This document shows, in pieces, positions 1 through 12,664 of a DNA stretch of 64,000 nucleotides. Below the pieces are notes generated by a model. It searched no databases. It was not told where the DNA came from and worked only from the letters and a program-made list of their open reading frames with translations. Numbering within the stretch: position 1 is the stretch's first letter; each line of letters begins with the position of its first letter. Source of the stretch: Cristatella mucedo (taxonomy: Eukaryota; Bryozoa; Phylactolaemata; Cristatellidae). Made by a program: the position numbers and the translations under genes. The stretch covers positions 336,723 through 400,722 of the forward strand of contig WPIO01000199.1 in NCBI GenBank assembly GCA_009760855.2, read 5' to 3'.

Positions 1-1069
1 TATTTAAGTGGATTTGGGTGGATTGAGGTGATTTAAATTATCTTGAAAGGGCACACTACAGTTAAATATGTGCCTCCTAAATGGTCCCTCTTGATCCTTT
101 TAACATGACACCCATCACAGCTGGGTCATCAAAAAGACTATCGCCAAGTGCATAACGTAATCGCGACATCAGCAACTAGTGGGAGTGGACTGGCTCTATG
201 ATGGACACACTCAGGTACTCAGAACCTACGCATGTATTCAGGCTGATTATGAATTTAAAATGAGCATAAGCTTGAAAAGTTCCCTGACAGAACGCAAGGC
301 TTGCAGTATCCACTTAATCGTAAATTGAAATGAATATCAAATAGAAATACCATCACAGTAGTTAAGCCAGATAGAGTATATGTAGGCAGCTTAGGCACCC
401 ATTGGCGAGTTATCGTACTTGCAGGTTATTTCAAACGCATGCACATACCATGCAAACTGCATTCTACATTTCAATATGACATGTTGGCTACACAGGAGCC
501 AATCATCTATGTACCTGCATCTTAATTGCAAAATGTGCACCTTCAAAATGGATATCCTGAGACATGATTTTATAAATTCAGCTGTCAACAGACAGCGAGT
601 TGAGTTTATACCTGCCACCACGCAGGTTGGCAAACCAATGTGCCCCTCTATTGCTTCTACTGGCAGCCATTGCTACTGACTGAGGTGGCATACTGAAGAT
701 CAGTACAGATATTTTGGGCAACTTTCTAACCGCGATGATGATAGTGCCCGACAACCATGCGACCTTTAGCAGAAGGTTTATGCAGCATCAAAAAGTAAAG
801 CTCGCAACAAAAGTCATAAAAGGTGATTATAGTATAGGATAATTGTATTTCGCATACACATTCATTTGCCGTTAAAAGCCAGAAATTAATTTAGGGACAA
901 CTGATAGTTTCCCCCATAAAGAGAGAGCAAGGGACCAAGGTATCTGCTGGTTGAAGCTGCTTGAGCCGAGTAGGACGGAAGATTTAGCACGACACCACAA
1001 CTCTAATAGCCTGATCGAACCACGTCTCCAAAGAAAGACCATCCCCGCGATGACAACATCCCCACTAGA
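1..1069. other. Unassigned sequence
   Basis: No domain, repeat or splice-bounded exon is recognised. Two antisense open frames overlap at 391-679 (80 and 86 codons) but encode nothing recognisable and look like chance. The stretch from about 950 may be the 5' continuation of the LINE at 1070. Confidence 0.4.
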
Positions 1070-2935
1070 ATGCTGTTTCCCATTCCTGGCTGCATCTCAA
1101 TGTCTACATTCAAACAGGTCACTAGTGATCTAGTCCTGAAGGTCGTATCTCAATCAAAGAAGACAACAAGTCCTCTGGACCCTGTTCCCACTGTCCTGCT
1201 CCTATGTTGCATTGATCTGCTGCTGCCATGCAAAACTAAAATCGTTAATATTTCATTAGCCTCAGGTCAGGTCTCAGCACCATTCAAGAAAGCTGTAGTC
1301 AGGCCACTTCTCAAGAAAGCAACACTAGACCAAACGGACTTAAGCAGCTACCGCCAAGTCTCCCTTCTACCATTCCTATTAAAGATACTGGAACGCGTAG
1401 TGGCTGACAAGCTGCACTCATATATCAAAACCTCACACCTTGCTAGTAAGTTCCAGTCTGGCTTTAGAGCTCATCACTCCCCAGAGTCAGCATTGCTTAG
1501 GGTATACAACGATCTACTTAGAAATGCAGATAACCATACAGTGTCTATGCTTGTTTTGCTCGATCTTTCGGCGGCTTTTGATATCACCAATCACAAAGTT
1601 CTTCTAGAGCGCCTCTCATCTCGCCTGGGCAATACTGGCACTGCTCTGCAGTGGTTCAGGTTCTATCTAAGTGGCTGACTCCATAGTACTGACGTGAATG
1701 GACAAAGATCATCCGAGGTATCTCTGAAACAAAGGGTACGTCAGGGCTACGTGCTAGCTCCGGTTCTTTTCACGGTTAATACTCTCCCTCCAGCTGATGT
1801 GATTGCCAAGCACTATCTAGGCTTTCACTTCTATGCAGACGACATTTAGTTGTACCTTTCCTTTGATTCCTCCCAACCTTCGAGCACCTCAAATTCTCTC
1901 AACTCACTTGCTGCATGTATAGATGGCATCTGCATATGGAAGGCAGCTAATTTTCTAAAACTAAACGATGATAAAACTAAATAACTAGTTATGAGCAAAC
2001 CCAGTGTGATTGACAAACTAGAAAGGCTGACTCTCAAAACGGGTTCTGCCAACATATCTCCAGTTGAATCAGCTCGAAATCTAGGTGTCACATTCAAACT
2101 CGACCTCTCGTTAGACAACCATATCAGCTCCACAGTCAAATCTGCCTATTTTCAGCTTCATAACATTGCTAAAAATCGGGCTTGTTTAGATAAGGATACC
2201 ACGTCCAAGTTGGTCCATGCATTCGTGACCTACCGCCACGACTCCTGCAACTCACTGCTTACTGGCCTACCAGCATGTGAGATCAGGCGATTGTAGCGAG
2301 TGCACAACTCTGCAGCTAGGCTTGTTTGTCGTAAGCGCAGCAGTTGCCACATTACTCCACTTCTCGCCGACCTACACTACCTACCAGTCAAGCAAGGGAT
2401 TGACTTCAAGGTTTCGTCGCTCACTTTTAGGTCACTTCATTATTTGGCTCCAGCCTATCTCTCAGATATACTCCCCCACCAGGCCAAGCATCGTACCACC
2501 TGCTTTTTGGAATCCAACAGTCTACAAATACCTCGTCCAAACGTCAAATCTTTTGGAGACCATGCATTCACTTCATATGCTCCCAAAGCCTGAAAATCCC
2601 TTCATACCTGCGTCAGAACATCCCCTTACCTGACCACATTTAAAAAGAATTTTAAAACACACCTATTTAGGACAGCATTTAGTGGGTCCCTATGATTTTT
2701 CCTTCATGTGCTCATTACTACTGACACTGTGCATGCTGCCACTAATTACATTTGAATGCTAACCCTGTGCATGTCACCCAGAACCATGCTATTCATTTTT
2801 TTGTTAATAAAGCATGATAGAACTCACCATTCAATTGCATTTCCCTTTGCAGCAAATGTGAAGCACCTAGAGAGAGATTGAGTTCTCTGAGGGCACTTTA
2901 TTAAGTGCATTGTTATTGTTATCATTATTATTAAA
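1070..2935 (+). mobile_element. LINE family 1 (L2/CR1-like), 5'-truncated, decayed RT
   Basis: Seen: the open frame from 1070 carries RT fingers and palm sequence (FKKAVVRPLLKK, YRQVSLLPFLLKILERVV, QSGFRAHH, and motif A LLDLSAAFD). After a stop at 1676-1678 the frame continues to the catalytic motif FYADD at 1829-1843. The C-terminal part follows through 1991-2296 (ARNLGVTF, SAYFQLHNIAK) and 2300-2640 in shifted frames. The 3' end is a conserved tail (GCACCTAGAGAGAGATTGAG at about 2860, then TCTCTGAGGGCAC) and an (ATT)n end near 2930. Known: this RT belongs to the L2/CR1 clade of target-primed retrotransposons, whose new copies are often 5'-truncated and end in short simple repeats. There is no endonuclease, so the copy is truncated; several stops and frameshifts make it inactive. 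It lies tail to tail with the copy at 3152-4625. Confidence 0.88.
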
Positions 2936-3151
2936 GACTAGTGTAGAGGAAAGGACTGCCGATTAAAGCCGAAGTCAATTGTTGCTTAATTAAGCTACAC
3001 AGATGATAATAACGACTGAGACCAATACTGAATCCTTAATTTATAAGAGCTAGCAATTAAGATTACAAGTTATTCATTTACATTTTATTTATTTTTATTA
3101 TTTTATTTATTTTATTTTCATTTACATTTTATTCATGAGAAACCAGATAAT

Positions 3152-4625
3152 ATTGATAATAATAATACACTTGATAAAGCACCCTCAGAGAACTCAATCT
3201 CTTTCTAGGTGCTTTGCATTTGCTGCACAGGGAAATGCAATTGAGTGGTGAGTAAAATCATACTTGATTAACAAACAAAATGAATGATATGTTTAGGGGT
3301 GACATGCACAGGGTCAGCATGCAAATTTGGTTAGTGGCAGCATGCAGTCTCAGCATGCATAAGCAGATCAAGGACGAATCACAGGGACCCACTAAATGCT
3401 GCCCTAAATAGGTGTGTTTTTAAGTTCTTTTTTTAATGTGGTCAGGTCAAGGAATGTTCTGAAGCAGGTCGGGAGTGAGTTCCAGGCTTTGAGGGCATAC
3501 GAACTAAATGCACGGTCTCCAAAGGATTTCAGGTTTTTAGGAGGTAATTTTAGAATGTTGGATTCCAAAAAGCGGGTGGTACTATGCTTGGCCTGATGGG
3601 GGGAGTATATCTGAGAGATAGGCTGGAGCCATAGAATGAACTGACCTAAAAGTGAGCGACAAAACCTTGAAGTCATTCCGTGTCTTGACTGGTAGGCAGT
3701 GCAGTTGGCAAGAAGTGGAGTAATGTGGCAACTGCAATGCTCACGACAGACAAGCCTAGCTGCAGAGTTTTGCTCTAGCTGCAGTCGCCTGATCGCTCAT
3801 GCTGGTAGGCCAGTAAGCAGTGAGTTGCCGAAGTCGAGACGGGATGTCACGAATGCACGGACCTACATGAACGTGGTATCCTCATCGCAACAAGCTCCGA
3901 ATTTTAGCAACGCTATGAAGCTGAAAATATTAAGATTTGACTGAGGAGCTGATACGGTCGTCTAACGAGAGGTCACTTTGGAATATGACACCTAGATTTC
4001 GAGCTGATTCGACCGGGGATATGCTAGCAGAGCCAATTTCGAGCGGCAGCCTTTCTAGTTTGTCAATCACACTGGGTTTGCTCATAACTAGTTATTATTT
4101 TTATCATCGTTTAGTTTTTGAAAATTAGCTGCTATCCATATGCGGATGTCATCTATACATGCAGCAAGTGAGTTGAGAGAATTTGAGGTGCTCGAAGGCT
4201 GGGAAGGCTCAAAGCAAAGGTATCACTGAGTTTCATCTGCATAGAAGTGAAAGTCTAGATTGTGCTTGGCAATCACATCAGCAAAAGGGAGAGTATAAAC
4301 TGTGAAAAGAACCGGACCTAGCACCAAGCTCTGAGGTACCCCATATTTCACAGGTACCTCAGATGATCTTTGTCCATTCAGGTCAATGCTCTGGAGTCTG
4401 CCGCTGAGACAGGGCCTGAACCACTGCAGAGAAGTGCCAGTGATGCCCAGGCGAGATGAGAGGCGCTCTATAAGAACTTTGTGATCGGTGATATCAAAAG
4501 GTGCCGAATGATCGTGCAAAACAAGCAGAGACACTCTACCCACGTCTGCATTCCTAAGTAGGTCGCCGTATACCCTAAGCAAGGCTGACTCTGTGGTGGG
4601 ATTAGCTCTAAAGCCAGACCCTAGC
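3152..4625 (-). mobile_element. LINE family 1, inverted copy, decayed RT
   Basis: Seen: read on the minus strand this repeats the downstream part of the copy at 1070-2935. It has RT text around 4223-4640 (GFRANPTTESALLRVYGDLL, RLSSRLGITGTSLQWF, SLVLGPVLFTVYTLPFAD, and the catalytic FYADE variant at 4230-4250), then the C-terminal region and the tail at 3175-3230 ending in (AAT)n at 3152. The second aspartate of the YADD box is replaced by glutamate, and frames are broken. The 5' end stops near 4625, corresponding to about 1455 of the first copy. Only about 215 bases separate the tails of the two elements. The sequence at 4626-4900 upstream does not match the LINE and is unassigned. Confidence 0.86.
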
Positions 4626-5149
4626 TGCTGCTTTGCTCGGCACTTTCCTTCCTGAGGCCGGTGGAGCACTGCACCATTTACTACCTTTCGTCGAAGATCA
4701 TAATAACTTGAGCGTTGCTGCATTTCATTCGAAATTACGATGCCAGAGTTCAGGCATTTTAAATTGTGAATTGCGAATTGCACAGGCACTAACACATTCT
4801 TTGTACAGTGCTTCTTCGCAATTGCCACGCGTATAGACGCATGTGTACATGCAATAATGAGTTTGTCGACAAACCTGTCACCTAGAGCCAAAAGAGTTCC
4901 TTCACCCTAGAATTGACCATTTCTTTGACGTTTCGTGCAGCACTATCCAAGATGGCCCCTTAAATATACGAATGGTACTAGAGAGATAAGTCTAAACTAA
5001 ATCTTAATTAATCACCTTCAGAAAATTAATATAAGTCTACCCATATAAGGTCGTTAAACTGTGAAAAAATTTCATATATTTAACCGAACACAGACAAAAA
5101 CTTCACTAAGCTTTAGTTCCGTGCAATGCATATTACCACTATTGTAAAT

Positions 5150-5667
5150 AGGAATAGGCTTACACTTTTCAGGTATAAACCACTTATTGGCTACCTGGAG
5201 CAGCACCATAGTTTTCACATTCACTGCATATGCTTTGGAGCTGGCAGTGTTTTAAATGCAGCTAAGGTATCTCAAGCGGTTTGAAAATTGCCATTATTCA
5301 CCAATCACTTCAGAAATGGCCACATCAGAAGGTAACAGCTATGCACTGGTAAAACCTGTCTTGACGTGGTTAACCCACCCCCTATAGCAACCCCTACCCA
5401 CCTGTTATGCCTGCCCACTGTTGCCACCACCTATCTTATGCTGCTACCCCTATCCCATGCTGTGGCCTACGTCTGGATTCTACCACCTCCTGCTGCAACC
5501 TTTAACCCGTACAGTAGCCTCCTGCTACAACCACCTCCACTAAAAACTACCACTCCCTGCTGCAGTCTCAAACCTCTCCTGCCACCCCTCGGCTACATGA
5601 GCCTGCTATTGCCAAGCTAAAAAAGACTATTGAAAATCTCTCTCTGTGACTCTCTCTCTCTCTCTGA

Positions 5668-5700
<33 letters not shown>

Positions 5701-6190
5701 CTCAAACGTTACAGATCCTACTGGATGCAGTATACACACCCCAGGTGGCATAGTACACATTTTCTGTATAACTTATTCATAATAATGATAAAAACATGTA
5801 GTGATTATTTTGCAGCACAGTAGGTAATCTGTAGTACCATATAGTTCCCTGTAATAACCTACAAGAACTAAAACCTTGCAGAGGTGCTTTACAACTCTCT
5901 TCAAGAGCAGACATAACAAAGGGTTAATGGCATGCATGCCATCACACTTTAACAAATAGTAAAAAAGAAAGCAAATGCGATGCTTAGGTCAGCATGCTAA
6001 AGCAAAAAAGCAGTCACTCATGACCAGTGTGAGTAGAACCTTTGATTAGTAAAATGCGCAGGTAAGCACACGTAGCAGGTGGGAATGAAGCTAAAAGACA
6101 AATTCACTGGGCTAACCGGAGCACATGACTTTTTACCTAAAAATTGTATGATGTAAGTCTGGATACAGGCTGCCACTGAAAAATCTAGCA
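5150..6190. repeat. Diverged interspersed repeat, copy 1 (pairs with 8390-9560)
   Basis: Seen: many blocks recur in the same order at 8390-9560. Examples are AACAGCTATGCACTGG, the C-rich tract with GCCCACTG.TGCCACCACC, TACAAGAACTA, GTCAGCATGCTAAAGCAAA and GTCT.GATACAGG. The unit has no recognisable coding capacity; open frames in the C-rich tract (5366-5620) are low-complexity. Copy 1 contains a (CT)n(TA)n microsatellite near 5640-5695. It could be an old transposon or a segmental duplication; the ends are not resolved. Confidence 0.65.
5640..5698. repeat. Compound (CT)n/(TA)n microsatellite
   Basis: CTCT repeats at about 5641-5665 are followed by a TA run to about 5696, inside the diverged interspersed repeat. 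Confidence 0.9.
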
Positions 6191-6704
6191 AGTTGTGGAT
6201 GTTATTTCTATTTATTTTATTAGATTTTATTTATTGTTATTTCAAGATTTTCTTCTATTTTATTGGCATGCCAATATGCCAATATTGGCTAACACCTGAC
6301 ATAGTAACGATCAGTAGGCTCCCACCAGCCCACGGGCACTTTACTGTGCTTCGCACGTGGTATAGCCAAATAGTGTGGACGAGGGGCTGAACAGACATGC
6401 ATGAGTTACCGGCTGGGCGATACAGCATGGCCGATAACAGCTGAAGTCTTTGCAAGGCTATCGTATGGAAGGCAGGTCAGCACTGATGCCAAACCCAAGC
6501 TTAAGCCTTTGCCCCAAACTGGGCAGAAATGCAGCACGTGGGATGATGGCTTCATACAGCTCTGCCTGCTTAAAAAATACTAGCCTTCATCCTACTGCTG
6601 CTTGGGACCATGCAACTGCTTCGATGGACTCACTGTACGACAATGCAGCTCTTCAGCTGGACATGCAGCTGGTGCCTCGAAGCCAGTGCACTGCTGCCAC
6701 TCAC
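6191..6704. other. Intron sequence downstream of the FN3 exon, nothing else seen
   Basis: AT-rich start, then mixed sequence. On the minus strand this is the beginning of the intron that follows the FN3 exon. Open frames here (for example 6450-6779 plus) are the reverse of the exon or chance. Confidence 0.4.
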
Positions 6705-6992
6705 CAGCCTCCTGGGTACGCTCATGCACGACATTGGAGTGCGGACTTTCACCCATTCTTGTGCGCAATGTTAGGCTGATGCTGTACAGTGTGTCCGGCA
6801 CGAGGCCTTCGAGGACATATGCCTCCTTCGGCTGCACCACGGACATATTCAGAAGCTGCTGGGTGGATGAGTTCACGTAGATCTCGTAGCTGAGTAGGCT
6901 GCTGCTGTCGATGCCCTGAGGCCGCTGCCATGTCAATGTCAGATTTCTCGTGCTGCGGGCAATTGCATGAAGCAGCTCCGGCGCATGTATTA
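6705..6992 (-). CDS. Internal exon encoding one fibronectin type III domain
   Basis: Seen: exactly 288 bases, phase 1 at both ends, acceptor TTTTCAG (AG at 6993-6994) and donor GTGAGT (6699-6704). The 96-residue peptide carries FN3 hallmarks: APELL at the A strand, LTLTW with the core tryptophan, LSYEIYV, and the tyrosine-corner region LEGLVPDTLYSISLTLRT. Three N-glycosylation sequons (NLT, NSS, NMS) fit an extracellular location. Known: FN3 modules are adhesion or spacer domains in receptors and matrix proteins and are often carried by symmetrical 1-1 exons. The exon lies about 3.8 kb downstream of the cysteine-rich exon on the same strand, and direct splicing would keep the frame. A cysteine-rich region followed by FN3 recalls Eph-type receptors, but no kinase, transmembrane or Eph ligand-binding domain is visible, so I give no symbol. 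The gene must continue leftward, possibly beyond the window. Confidence 0.78.
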
Positions 6993-7062
6993 CTGAAAAC
7001 ATAGGGAAAATTCCAACACGTTCGACGGGCATGGCCAAGCAAGTTGCGGCCCCTCACATAGT

Positions 7063-7447
7063 AATAATAATAATAATTGTGCACTTGATAAAGCACCCTC
7101 AGAGAACTCAATCTCTCTCTAGGCGCTTTACATTTGCTGCAAAGGGAAATGCAATTGAATGGTGAGTAATATCAGGCTTGATAAATAAACAGAATGAATA
7201 ATATGGTTAGGGATGACATGCACAGGGTCGGCATGCAAATGTGGTTAGTGGCAGCATGCACAGTGTCAGCACCCCTAAGCACATGAAGGACTAATCATAG
7301 GGACCCACTAAATGCTGTCCTAAATAGATGTGTTTTTAAGTTCTTTTTAAATGTGTTCAGGTGAGAGGATGTTCTGACGCAGGTCAGGAGGGAGTTCCAG
7401 GCTTTCGGAGCGTACGAACTAAATGCACGGTCTCCAAAGGATTTGAG
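7063..7447 (-). mobile_element. LINE family 1, 3' fragment in the intron
   Basis: Minus-strand 3' end: (ATT)n at 7060-7078, then the conserved tail (AAAGCACCCTCAGAGAACTC in plus orientation) and the last part of the ORF (SFGDRAFSSYAPKAWNSLLTC, 7360-7450). Severely 5'-truncated. It lies about 70 bases upstream of the FN3 exon acceptor, within the intron of the predicted gene. Confidence 0.88.
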
Positions 7448-8389
7448 ACATTGGATGAAGCCACTTCTGCGAATGCTGAATGTGCTGAGGTGCATGCCGC
7501 AGCAATGAAGGAAGAGGAAGCTCGGCAGGATGACAAACTCAATAGCTGCTGCTCCGAGTATGCAGCCAAGTGCTGCTTGCAACAAGAGAGGTCATGCATG
7601 CCACTGTCGTAGACGGTTAACCTCCCAATCTATGCAACCTAGCATTTTCTGTCATTTCAGAGATTCTTCATAATTTTACTGTGCATTATATTGAATCTTT
7701 TGATTTCGAAAGGTGTGAAAACACAGTTAAAAAACCTGCTAACAACGTTACATTGACGCTTACGGGATATAAGAAGCTCAATAATGCAGCAAAGGTTCAT
7801 CCTAAAACGGCTTAGGTTACCCACATTATATCTGAGTTCTCTGATGGAGCTTTATCAAGTTTTTTACTATTATTATTGCCATTGCTACCGTTATTAAAAT
7901 GATCCTGTTTACTCATATACAACAATCAACCGCCTTAGAAGTATCCTTTGTCTGTTAGAGTCAGGTTAAAGAATGTCAGCCTCGAATTTTTGGACGGAGC
8001 TCCTTTGCATTCTGAGAAGCCCACTATAGTGCCTTGCGAAGCAGCTTGGGTCACTGTTTTGACGTGTAGAGCCTGTTTGCATGTATAGTGACATCATGTT
8101 TGAAAGCCTACACCTGAGATCTGAGGCTAAATGAACCTCTCTAGTTGTCGTTACTCTAACTAGGCATAACAGAAACTCAGCCCTATTTGAAGAAAGCACC
8201 TCAAACGGTCACATTTTGTACCTTTACTCCGGAAACTGACATCAAAAGTTTAGTGGTGCAGGCATCATAGGCTTACCAATATTAGCAAACCAATAATGCT
8301 CATTCCGAGCCAGAGGGAGGACAGGGGGCACTTGCCGCCCACCTCACCACCTCACCTACCCATGCGATGCACACGACCATGAATGTGAA
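7448..8389. other. Unassigned intronic sequence
   Basis: No recognised domain. A weak resemblance to a LINE tail appears near 7825-7880 (CTGAGTTCTCTGATGGAGCT then ATT repeats), probably a very old fragment. Confidence 0.35.
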
Positions 8390-9560
8390 TAGGAAAAGGT
8401 AAATCTGAATTACGACGTGAAATTTTTCTGGTAGAAATCGCTCAAGGGATATCTGGAGAAGAAACTCTAGTCTTCACATTAACTGCAAATCTTTTGGATT
8501 TGGCAACATTTTGAATGATGATAAGATTATTCGAGGGTTTGAAAATTGCTATATCTCACAATCATTTAAGAAACGGCCGCGTCCGACGATAACAGCTATG
8601 CACTGGCAAAACCAGTCCCGAAATGCTTTGCTCAACCCACCTTCCTCGGCAGCAACAGCCACCTACCCCTGATGTAATCCCACACCCCTCCTCTAATCCT
8701 AGCCCACTGCCACCACCCCTATCTCCTGCTGCTACCACTATCGTATAAAGAGGCCATCTTCTGGATGCTACCACCTCCCGCTGCTCAGCTTATCACCTGA
8801 AGTCTCGTCCTGCTACCAATCCCTGTTGCAGACCCAACACGTGCTGCCAACCCTCACCCACTTGGGCCCTACTATTGCCAAGCTAAGGAAATCTATTGAA
8901 GGGCTGCTCTTATAGGTCAGTAAATTACTCAATCGTGACAGATCCCACATGAAGTGCTACACACCAAATGTGACCCACTAAACATTGTCTTAATACATGA
9001 TGCTAAATAAAAATATCAAGAACAAAAATCGCGAGGGTGAATTGTTCATTCAGCACACTAGGCGCCCTGTAGTATCCTGTCATAACCTACAAGAACCTAC
9101 AAGAACTAGTGCCCTGCCAAGGAGCATTACAGCTATCTTCAAGAGCAGCAACAAGAAATTGCTAGTGACAAGCAAGGTATCATATTTTCACAATCATTAT
9201 AAAAGAAAACAAGTGAACAAGAAAGATAAGAATAATAAAAATAATAAGGTAATAAGATAAGATAACAAGATAATAAGATAAGATAACAAGATAATAAGAT
9301 AAAAACAATAAGAATGAGGAAAATATGAAAACAAGTGCAATGCTTAAGTCAGCATGCTAAAGCAAACAAGCAATCACTCAAAACCAGTGTAAGTAGAACC
9401 TTCGATTAGTAACAAGAGCAGGTAAGCACGAGTAGCAGGCAGGAATGAAACAAAAAGACACACTCACTGGGCTGACTGGAGCACATGAATGTTTACCAGA
9501 AACTTGCATTATGCAAGTCTCGATACAGGTTGTGACTGAAAGTGTAAACAAGTTCTGGAT
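8390..9560. repeat. Diverged interspersed repeat, copy 2 (pairs with 5150-6190)
   Basis: Same block order as 5150-6190 but with many substitutions and indels. Copy 2 carries an extra (GATAA)-type tandem tract at 9245-9303 where copy 1 has none. No coding capacity. Confidence 0.65.
9245..9305. repeat. AAGATAA-type short tandem repeat
   Basis: Repeated AATAAGATAAGATAACAAG units, about three imperfect copies. Confidence 0.8.
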
Positions 9561-9699
9561 TTTAGTTGCACGTGGGCTGAAGGCTCTATCACTTAACGAC
9601 TTCAATAGTTTTACACCTGCTTCCTTGCCCCAGCAACTATGATATCTCATCAACTCGATTATTGGGAGGCATTATTGGCAGCAATACTAAAATAAATAT

Positions 9700-9825
9700 A
9701 GCAGATATATGGCTATTATAATATATTATTATAATATATATATATATATAGCTAATAATATATGTATTATATATGGCTATATATATTATAATAATATAGC
9801 TATTATAATAAATATATTATTGGCA
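9700..9825. repeat. AT-rich palindromic tract
   Basis: ATATATTATAATAATATA-type words occur on both sides of a TA run and can pair with themselves, giving a likely cruciform-prone tract. The flanking phrase TTGGCAGCAATACTAAAA occurs twice (9674 and 9820), bracketing the tract as a direct repeat. Confidence 0.7.
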
Positions 9826-10176
9826 GCAATACTAAAAGGAGAGTTATAGATATTTCAAGCAGCATTAACTTCACGGCAGGCTTTCAGTGAGAGCAGGAGA
9901 GCAAATGTCGTTCATGATGTGAGCAATGCTGATAGGAGAATGCAGCCTCAGTGTTTGGTAGGCTCCCTCAAAGAAGACTTTCGAACACAAGCTCTAAACG
10001 AGCTTGCTGCTGCATCAAACTGGGTGCTTTGCTTTGATTTGGCCACTATGGCAAAACTACTGGATGCTTTCATTGTACAGCATTCGGCCAATGTGGCATA
10101 CATTCTTGGATCACCTCGGTTTGGCTGTAGCTGCTGTGTCCTCAAACGATAGAGTTGCAACACTCAAGGCACGACC

Positions 10177-10817
<641 letters not shown>

Positions 10818-11105
10818 CCGGAGTATCAACCGGGGATACCATGATGCACTTGCCCTCGGGTCCTTCCGCTTGTCCCCGGGGACACTGGCAGCCGGTGTTG
10901 TGAGTGGCATTGCAGCTGGACATTTGAACTCTACCACTGTCGCACAACGTGCAGGGATGACACTCCGGATCCCGATTGTACTCGTGATCGGTGTAAGAAC
11001 CATTCAGGCACGTGACGCACTTGTTGGCAGTGATGTTCAGGTGGGTGCCTGCACGGTAGCAATGGAGGGGAAGTGCGCGCAGGTGCTGCAGGCCCATTCT
11101 GCAAG
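10818..11105 (-). CDS. Internal exon encoding TNF-receptor-like cysteine-rich repeats
   Basis: Seen: 288 bases open in one frame, with acceptor AG at 11106-11107 behind a long pyrimidine tract and donor GTGAGT (10812-10817). Both ends are phase 1. The peptide has 11 cysteines, including the spacings KCVTC, ECHPCTLC and TGCQCP, plus the segment NGSYTDHEY, typical of TNFR-type cysteine-rich domains. There are three N-glycosylation sequons (NIT, NGS, NAT). Known: such modules bind ligands outside the cell and are commonly encoded by phase 1-1 exons. Alternative start: an in-frame ATG at 11169 (MAGLFALFFPSLLVFPL..) also resembles a signal peptide and would make this a first exon (10818-11169), but that stretch coincides with the pyrimidine tract of the acceptor, so the resemblance may be accidental. 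A third acceptor, CTTGCAG next to GATTG near 11250, also fits phase 1. Family membership is fairly secure; the gene identity is unknown. Confidence 0.72.
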
Positions 11106-11169
11106 CTACAGCCGTTGCAAGAGGAAACACTAGGAGAGACGGGAAGAACAATGCAAAGAGTCCTGCCAT

Positions 11170-12075
11170 GAAAGTAGATTGGCACTGCTCATACGAGCGG
11201 CTTTTGCCGCTCTGTTGCGCCGCAGCTGTGCTGGTCAATCCTGCAAGATGCTTTTGAAAGAAAAAAAAATTGCATAAGCCCCTGGTAATTCCACGGCAGC
11301 AAGACATTCCAATAACTGGAACTTGCATTCCTTCTCAGCCCATCGCTGATGTACGGTTGCCTGAATATATATTCTGTACAATCGAATCATGGCTTAGTCG
11401 AAATGGTGCTAAGTTAGGCCGTTAGCCATCTTGAACAACACAGCAGTTGCACTGTACTACTTCCATTAGAAAAGAACTAGTTTACCTTCGTCTTGGGTCC
11501 TGTGAGGTCAAGGTCATGTGACTTCGGAGGTGTGGCCCTGTAATGCTCTTGCTCTGGCCGAAATGTTGGTAAACTTCCCTAATCAGGCTCACTCGAGTAC
11601 CAGCTGAACCTCGATATCGCTTTGACAGAGTCTCTGCCCAGCCTATTATACCTTGAATACTAGGTCTATTTGTTAGTATGCACCTAAATCGTGGAACTAG
11701 CAATTGGCTGAAATTACTACATCCCCTGACTTGAGGTTTAAAATGAGTTACACGCAACTGGTTCCTTGCAGCATTTCATCTACCTAGGTGCATTGTTCTT
11801 TGTGCTTGTATGGGTGCTTCAATTGTGCATTTTTTATTTCACTAATCAATGGTAATGCACTGTTTCTACCATGTGAAAATTATTATTACTATTATCATCA
11901 CTATTCTACTATATATGTTAGGCTATTAAATTAGCCTTGTCCTGATCTCATATTGCTTAATTAAACTTTTCCAATATGAAGTATGCTGACAATGAACAGC
12001 TACACACCACGTAATGACACTCTATCTCATCTTATATTTGCTAATCTCACAATTCTCATCTGATGTTCGCTCTCT
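11170..12075. other. Unassigned intronic sequence
   Basis: Nothing recognised. Some AT-rich simple sequence lies at 11880-11930. Confidence 0.35.
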
Positions 12076-12210
<135 letters not shown>

Positions 12211-12223
12211 AGCATCTAGAAAG

Positions 12224-12257
12224 CTTAACCCTTAACCCTAAACCCTTAACCCTTTAG
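12224..12257. repeat. Short telomere-like repeat
   Basis: Five imperfect units of the CTTAACC/CCTAAACC type follow the (CT)n tract. They resemble the C-strand of animal or plant-type telomere repeats (CCCTAA, CCCTAAA) but mix unit lengths. Likely an interstitial relic or chance simple sequence. Confidence 0.5.
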
Positions 12258-12664
12258 CTTTGTTAAACCTTTTGTAGAGAATATTCGGCAACGCCCATAT
12301 TCAGAAACAAAGCCAAGACATTGCACTACTGAGCTTCGTGGGTTTTTACATTTGCAACCGAATCGTGGTACCGTGGTGCCCAAGTGAGACGTTCCGACTC
12401 ATCCGTTCCTGAAGATCAGAGGCCAAATCAGGATTGGAGCTCAGAGGTGGCTCAGGGGTCTAGGGCATAGCCTCCTTTTCAAGGAAAGTCTTTTAGCACT
12501 GCTATCCCATGGACCGAGCCCGGCCAGGTGTCCAGCAGCCTAGCGAAGCACCAAGGGGCCAGCCACAGGCACCCAAGCTGGGCCACTGGCAGTCCATACC
12601 AGGCATCAGACTCGGCTACCACCTACCAGGTCAGCTGACCTTGCCTCTACCGAGAACTGTAGCC
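12258..12664. other. Unassigned, possibly SINE-like
   Basis: A tRNA-like phrase (GTGGCTCAGGGGTCTAGGGC at about 12447-12466, A-box-like, and CCGAGCCCGGCC at about 12515) hints at a decayed SINE. No matching second copy was noticed. Confidence 0.25.
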
